Below, in pieces: positions 62,057 through 64,000 of a stretch of 64,000 bases of DNA. Position numbers and translations under genes: made by a program. Below the pieces are notes generated by a model. It was not told where the DNA came from, ran no database searches, and saw nothing but the letters and a program-made list of their open reading frames with translations. The stretch covers positions 45,911,001 through 45,975,000 of the forward strand of contig CM069876.1 in the NCBI GenBank assembly GCA_036172665.1, written 5' to 3'. Source of the DNA: Prosopocoilus inquinatus (taxonomy: Eukaryota > Arthropoda > Insecta > Coleoptera > Lucanidae). The stretch's first letter is position 1. The number at the start of each line of letters is the position of its first letter.

Positions 62057-62130
62057 TTCGCGCTAAAAACGAGCTTTGTCATTGGTCAATTCCGATCAGC
62101 TACCAATAACAAAACCTCTTTTTGGCGCCA
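62057..62130. mobile_element. About 74-bp foldback, ATTGGT/TTTGGCGC family, copy 2
   Basis: GCGCTAAAAACGAGCTTTGT with CATTGGT faces ACCAATAACAAAACC and TCTTTTTGGCGCC. It is the same family as 59273-59370, without the internal duplication. Confidence 0.75.
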
Positions 62131-62666
62131 ATATTTTTATTCTTCAAACAAAAAACAAAGTACAATTACACAGTGAAAACCAAACTTACAACGTTTTCGC
62201 TTCATTGCTTTAGGAGTATCTTTAGCTTGTTTTAATTTTACAAGTTGGAGACGTTCTGAGAGCATCTCAGAGCAACAATTCGAAAACGCCCTCTGAGAAA
62301 TGGAAACTGAAGGAAGCTGAATATTAATAATTAATTCAGATCCTAAAACTCATAAAAATAAAATAGAACTGAAATTCGTAACGGTCTGAAATGGAAGCAG
62401 ATATTGATAAAACAAAAAACCTCAGCATAGCAACAACATCGAAACCGCTCAATAAGTGTCCACGAAAATGTTACGCAACAACAGTTTCTGAATATGCAAT
62501 TAAAAATGTGCCGTCAAATTCTGAATGTATGTACAATTTGTTTTAAGTGTGTACAACTAAGAACAAAAATAATTTACCGCGAGAATGTACATACATAAAT
62601 AAAAAGACCCTGTTCTAAAATGCAATGCGTTTCAAAACGATTGTCATTTACTAAATTCATTTAAAT

Positions 62667-62876
62667 TAAGGAGAGAAACACTAACAGGCGGACAGAAAAA
62701 TTCTATCACGTCCGGGGATCGAACCCGGGTCACTCGATTACATGCCGAATGTTTTACCACTAAACTAATATGACTCCGAATTTAATTAAAATTAAATAAG
62801 TGTGACCGAGTGACCCGGTTTCGATCACCGGACGTGACAAAATTTTTCTGTCCGCCTGTTGGTGTTTCTCTCCTTA
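62667..62876. mobile_element. 210-bp foldback element carrying tRNA-like arms
   Basis: TAAGGAGAGAAACACTAACA at the left is mirrored by TGTTGGTGTTTCTCTCCTTA at the right. The arms pair for about 74 bp through GGCGGACAGAAAAATT and GTCCGGGGATCGAACCCGGG. The 8-bp ATTTAAAT flanks both ends (62659-62666 and 62877-62884) and could be the target duplication, although it is palindromic. The left arm holds a full tRNA-like sequence on the minus strand; the right arm has only its 3' half. Confidence 0.8.
62704..62774 (-). tRNA. tRNA-like sequence, probably a transposon-borne pseudo-tRNA
   Basis: The 71-nt minus-strand sequence folds as a cloverleaf: acceptor stem 6 of 7 pairs counting two G-U, D arm GTTT/AAAC with loop AGTGGTA, anticodon stem TTCGG/TCGAG, T arm CCGGG-TTCGATC-CCCGG. 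The loop is CATGTAA, so the position before the anticodon is A instead of the required U. The formal anticodon is TGT (Thr). This and its place inside an inverted repeat argue against a working tRNA. Confidence 0.55.
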
Positions 62877-62999
62877 ATTTAAATTAATTTATTAATAGCA
62901 CCAACAATACCCTTCCATTTAATGTGTGATTGTCATTTAGTAATTACAACGTTGCCAACATTAGAGAAATTTCCCTGTTCTAAGAAATTTACAAGATAT

Positions 63000-63720
63000 T
63001 TACGGGCAGTTCTCTTTTCTGTTTTCATTTGTTTTGTTTGTCGAATTTAAACCGCACATTTTCATTGTTTTTTATTCGAGTATTCTTTTTCTGTTTTTTC
63101 TTTTTAAAATCGAATCAAGTTTTCCTTTCTTCGCCGTGTCTGTTTTCATTTTTCAAAATTTCTCGAGTTTCACTTTTCATAGTTTTTCTCTCTTCGTTTC
63201 TCATTTATTTTGCTGTCTAATTTAACCTTACATTTTCATTGTTTTTTATTCGAATATTCTTTCTGTTTTTCTTTTTTGAAGTGATTTTTCAAGTTTTTTC
63301 TTTTTTAATTGGAACCATATTTTTTACTTCGCCGTATCTATTTTTATTTTTTTTAATTTCTCGTGTTTCGCTTCTTACGGTTTTTCTCTTCGTTTTTCAT
63401 TTGTTTTGTTGTATAATTTAAACTTTACATTTTTTTATTCGAGTATTCTGTTCTTTTTTTCAAATTAAATTAAATTTCTTTTTTAAATGAAATTAAGTTT
63501 TTTCTTTCTTTGCCGTGTCTGTTCCTATTTTTTAAAATTCCTCGTGTGCCATTTTTTCCCCTTTATTTATTGCCATTAATTATCAAAAGTATTTAATTAA
63601 ATTATGTTTTTCTTTCTTTGGCGTATCTGTTTTTCTTTTTCAAAATTTTTCGTGTTTCGAGTTCCGGCCCTTGACGTTTAATAAGATTTATTTACATTGT
63701 AAAAGTCGCAACTTTTTTTA
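63000..63720. repeat. T-rich degenerate tandem array, about 180-bp unit
   Basis: TTTTTTATTCGAGTATTCT returns near 63068, 63245 and 63433, with CGCCGTGTCTGTTTTCATTT or its variants near 63132, 63331 and 63513. The spacing is about 180-190 bp. Phe-rich frames are not genes. Confidence 0.75.
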
Positions 63721-64000
63721 AACATTTTAAAATATTTAATTAATATTAATGCCAGACGTACCTAAAAGAAACCAAAACAAAACAAAAGAAACGCAAAGGT
63801 AATTTCATTATTTTTATTTTTGTTTGCTTAATAGATTACCTTATTTTATCAAAAAAGGAAAATATAATTATTTTTTCTTATATATTTAATATTTGTTATA
63901 GCAACAGTTTTTTTTTTTTTTTTGATGAAAAGTCAAGGAAAGACCCAGCGAATGTTTCAATGGAAATAAAGTAGGAACCCTCCCTAGCTAGAGGATCTCA

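Larger units (their letters stand above)
56885..64000 (+). other. ADP/ATP carrier intron 1, incomplete (at least 7.1 kb)
   Basis: The intron begins with GTGAGT and runs off the window. I looked for the next conserved segment (DCFVRIPKEQG type) and did not see it. The first 1.5 kb is relatively GC-rich (CpG-containing) and may hold regulatory sequence. Later parts hold small MITEs and T-rich DNA. No other gene is visible. Confidence 0.8.

Noticed and set aside
62704..62774. Functional tRNA-Thr gene
   Set aside because: A replaces the invariant U33, the acceptor stem has a mismatch, and the sequence sits in a transposon-like palindrome; retained only as tRNA-like.

Overview
The window is a piece of an insect nuclear genome. 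It has long introns with GT/AG splice sites, AT-rich non-coding DNA, many tandem repeats, and transposon debris. Both recognisable protein genes have insect-like sequences. I cannot name the order or species. There is no bacterial, phage or CRISPR content.

Layout. 1-4.84 kb: three different tandem arrays, the last running into the 5' flank of the first gene. 4.90-33.91 kb: a complete five-exon gene on the + strand for dimethylarginine dimethylaminohydrolase (DDAH). The spliced product is 269 residues with the expected catalytic residues. Introns are 21.5, 4.6, 1.8 and 0.3 kb. Intron 1 is mostly A- or T-rich tandem arrays plus small inverted-repeat transposons, including a 1.9 kb hAT-type element with a perfect 8-bp target duplication. 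33.9-56.6 kb: intergenic DNA made of purine-rich, T-rich and A-rich arrays, hAT and mariner-type non-autonomous elements, and one weak candidate exon. 56.7 kb onward: promoter and first coding exon of the mitochondrial ADP/ATP carrier on the + strand. Its first intron starts at 56885 and I see no second coding exon before the window ends.

The two genes have unrelated biochemical roles: clearance of methylarginine, and ADP/ATP exchange across the inner mitochondrial membrane. They are simply neighbours in the same orientation. The most informative structure is in the repeats. Three long hAT-like elements (24514-26399, 49627-51739, 53602-55112) are filled with AT-rich tandem or low-complexity DNA. 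A 131-143 bp hAT-type foldback element is present in four copies, each with its own perfect 8-bp duplication. Several other foldback families occur, one carrying a tRNA-like sequence. Many arrays repeat the sequence TCAAGGTCA, which matches the FTZ-F1/ERR nuclear-receptor site.

All coordinates, translations and repeat spacings were worked out by eye. Copy numbers and array edges are approximate. Family names for mobile elements rest on termini and target duplications, not on database searches.
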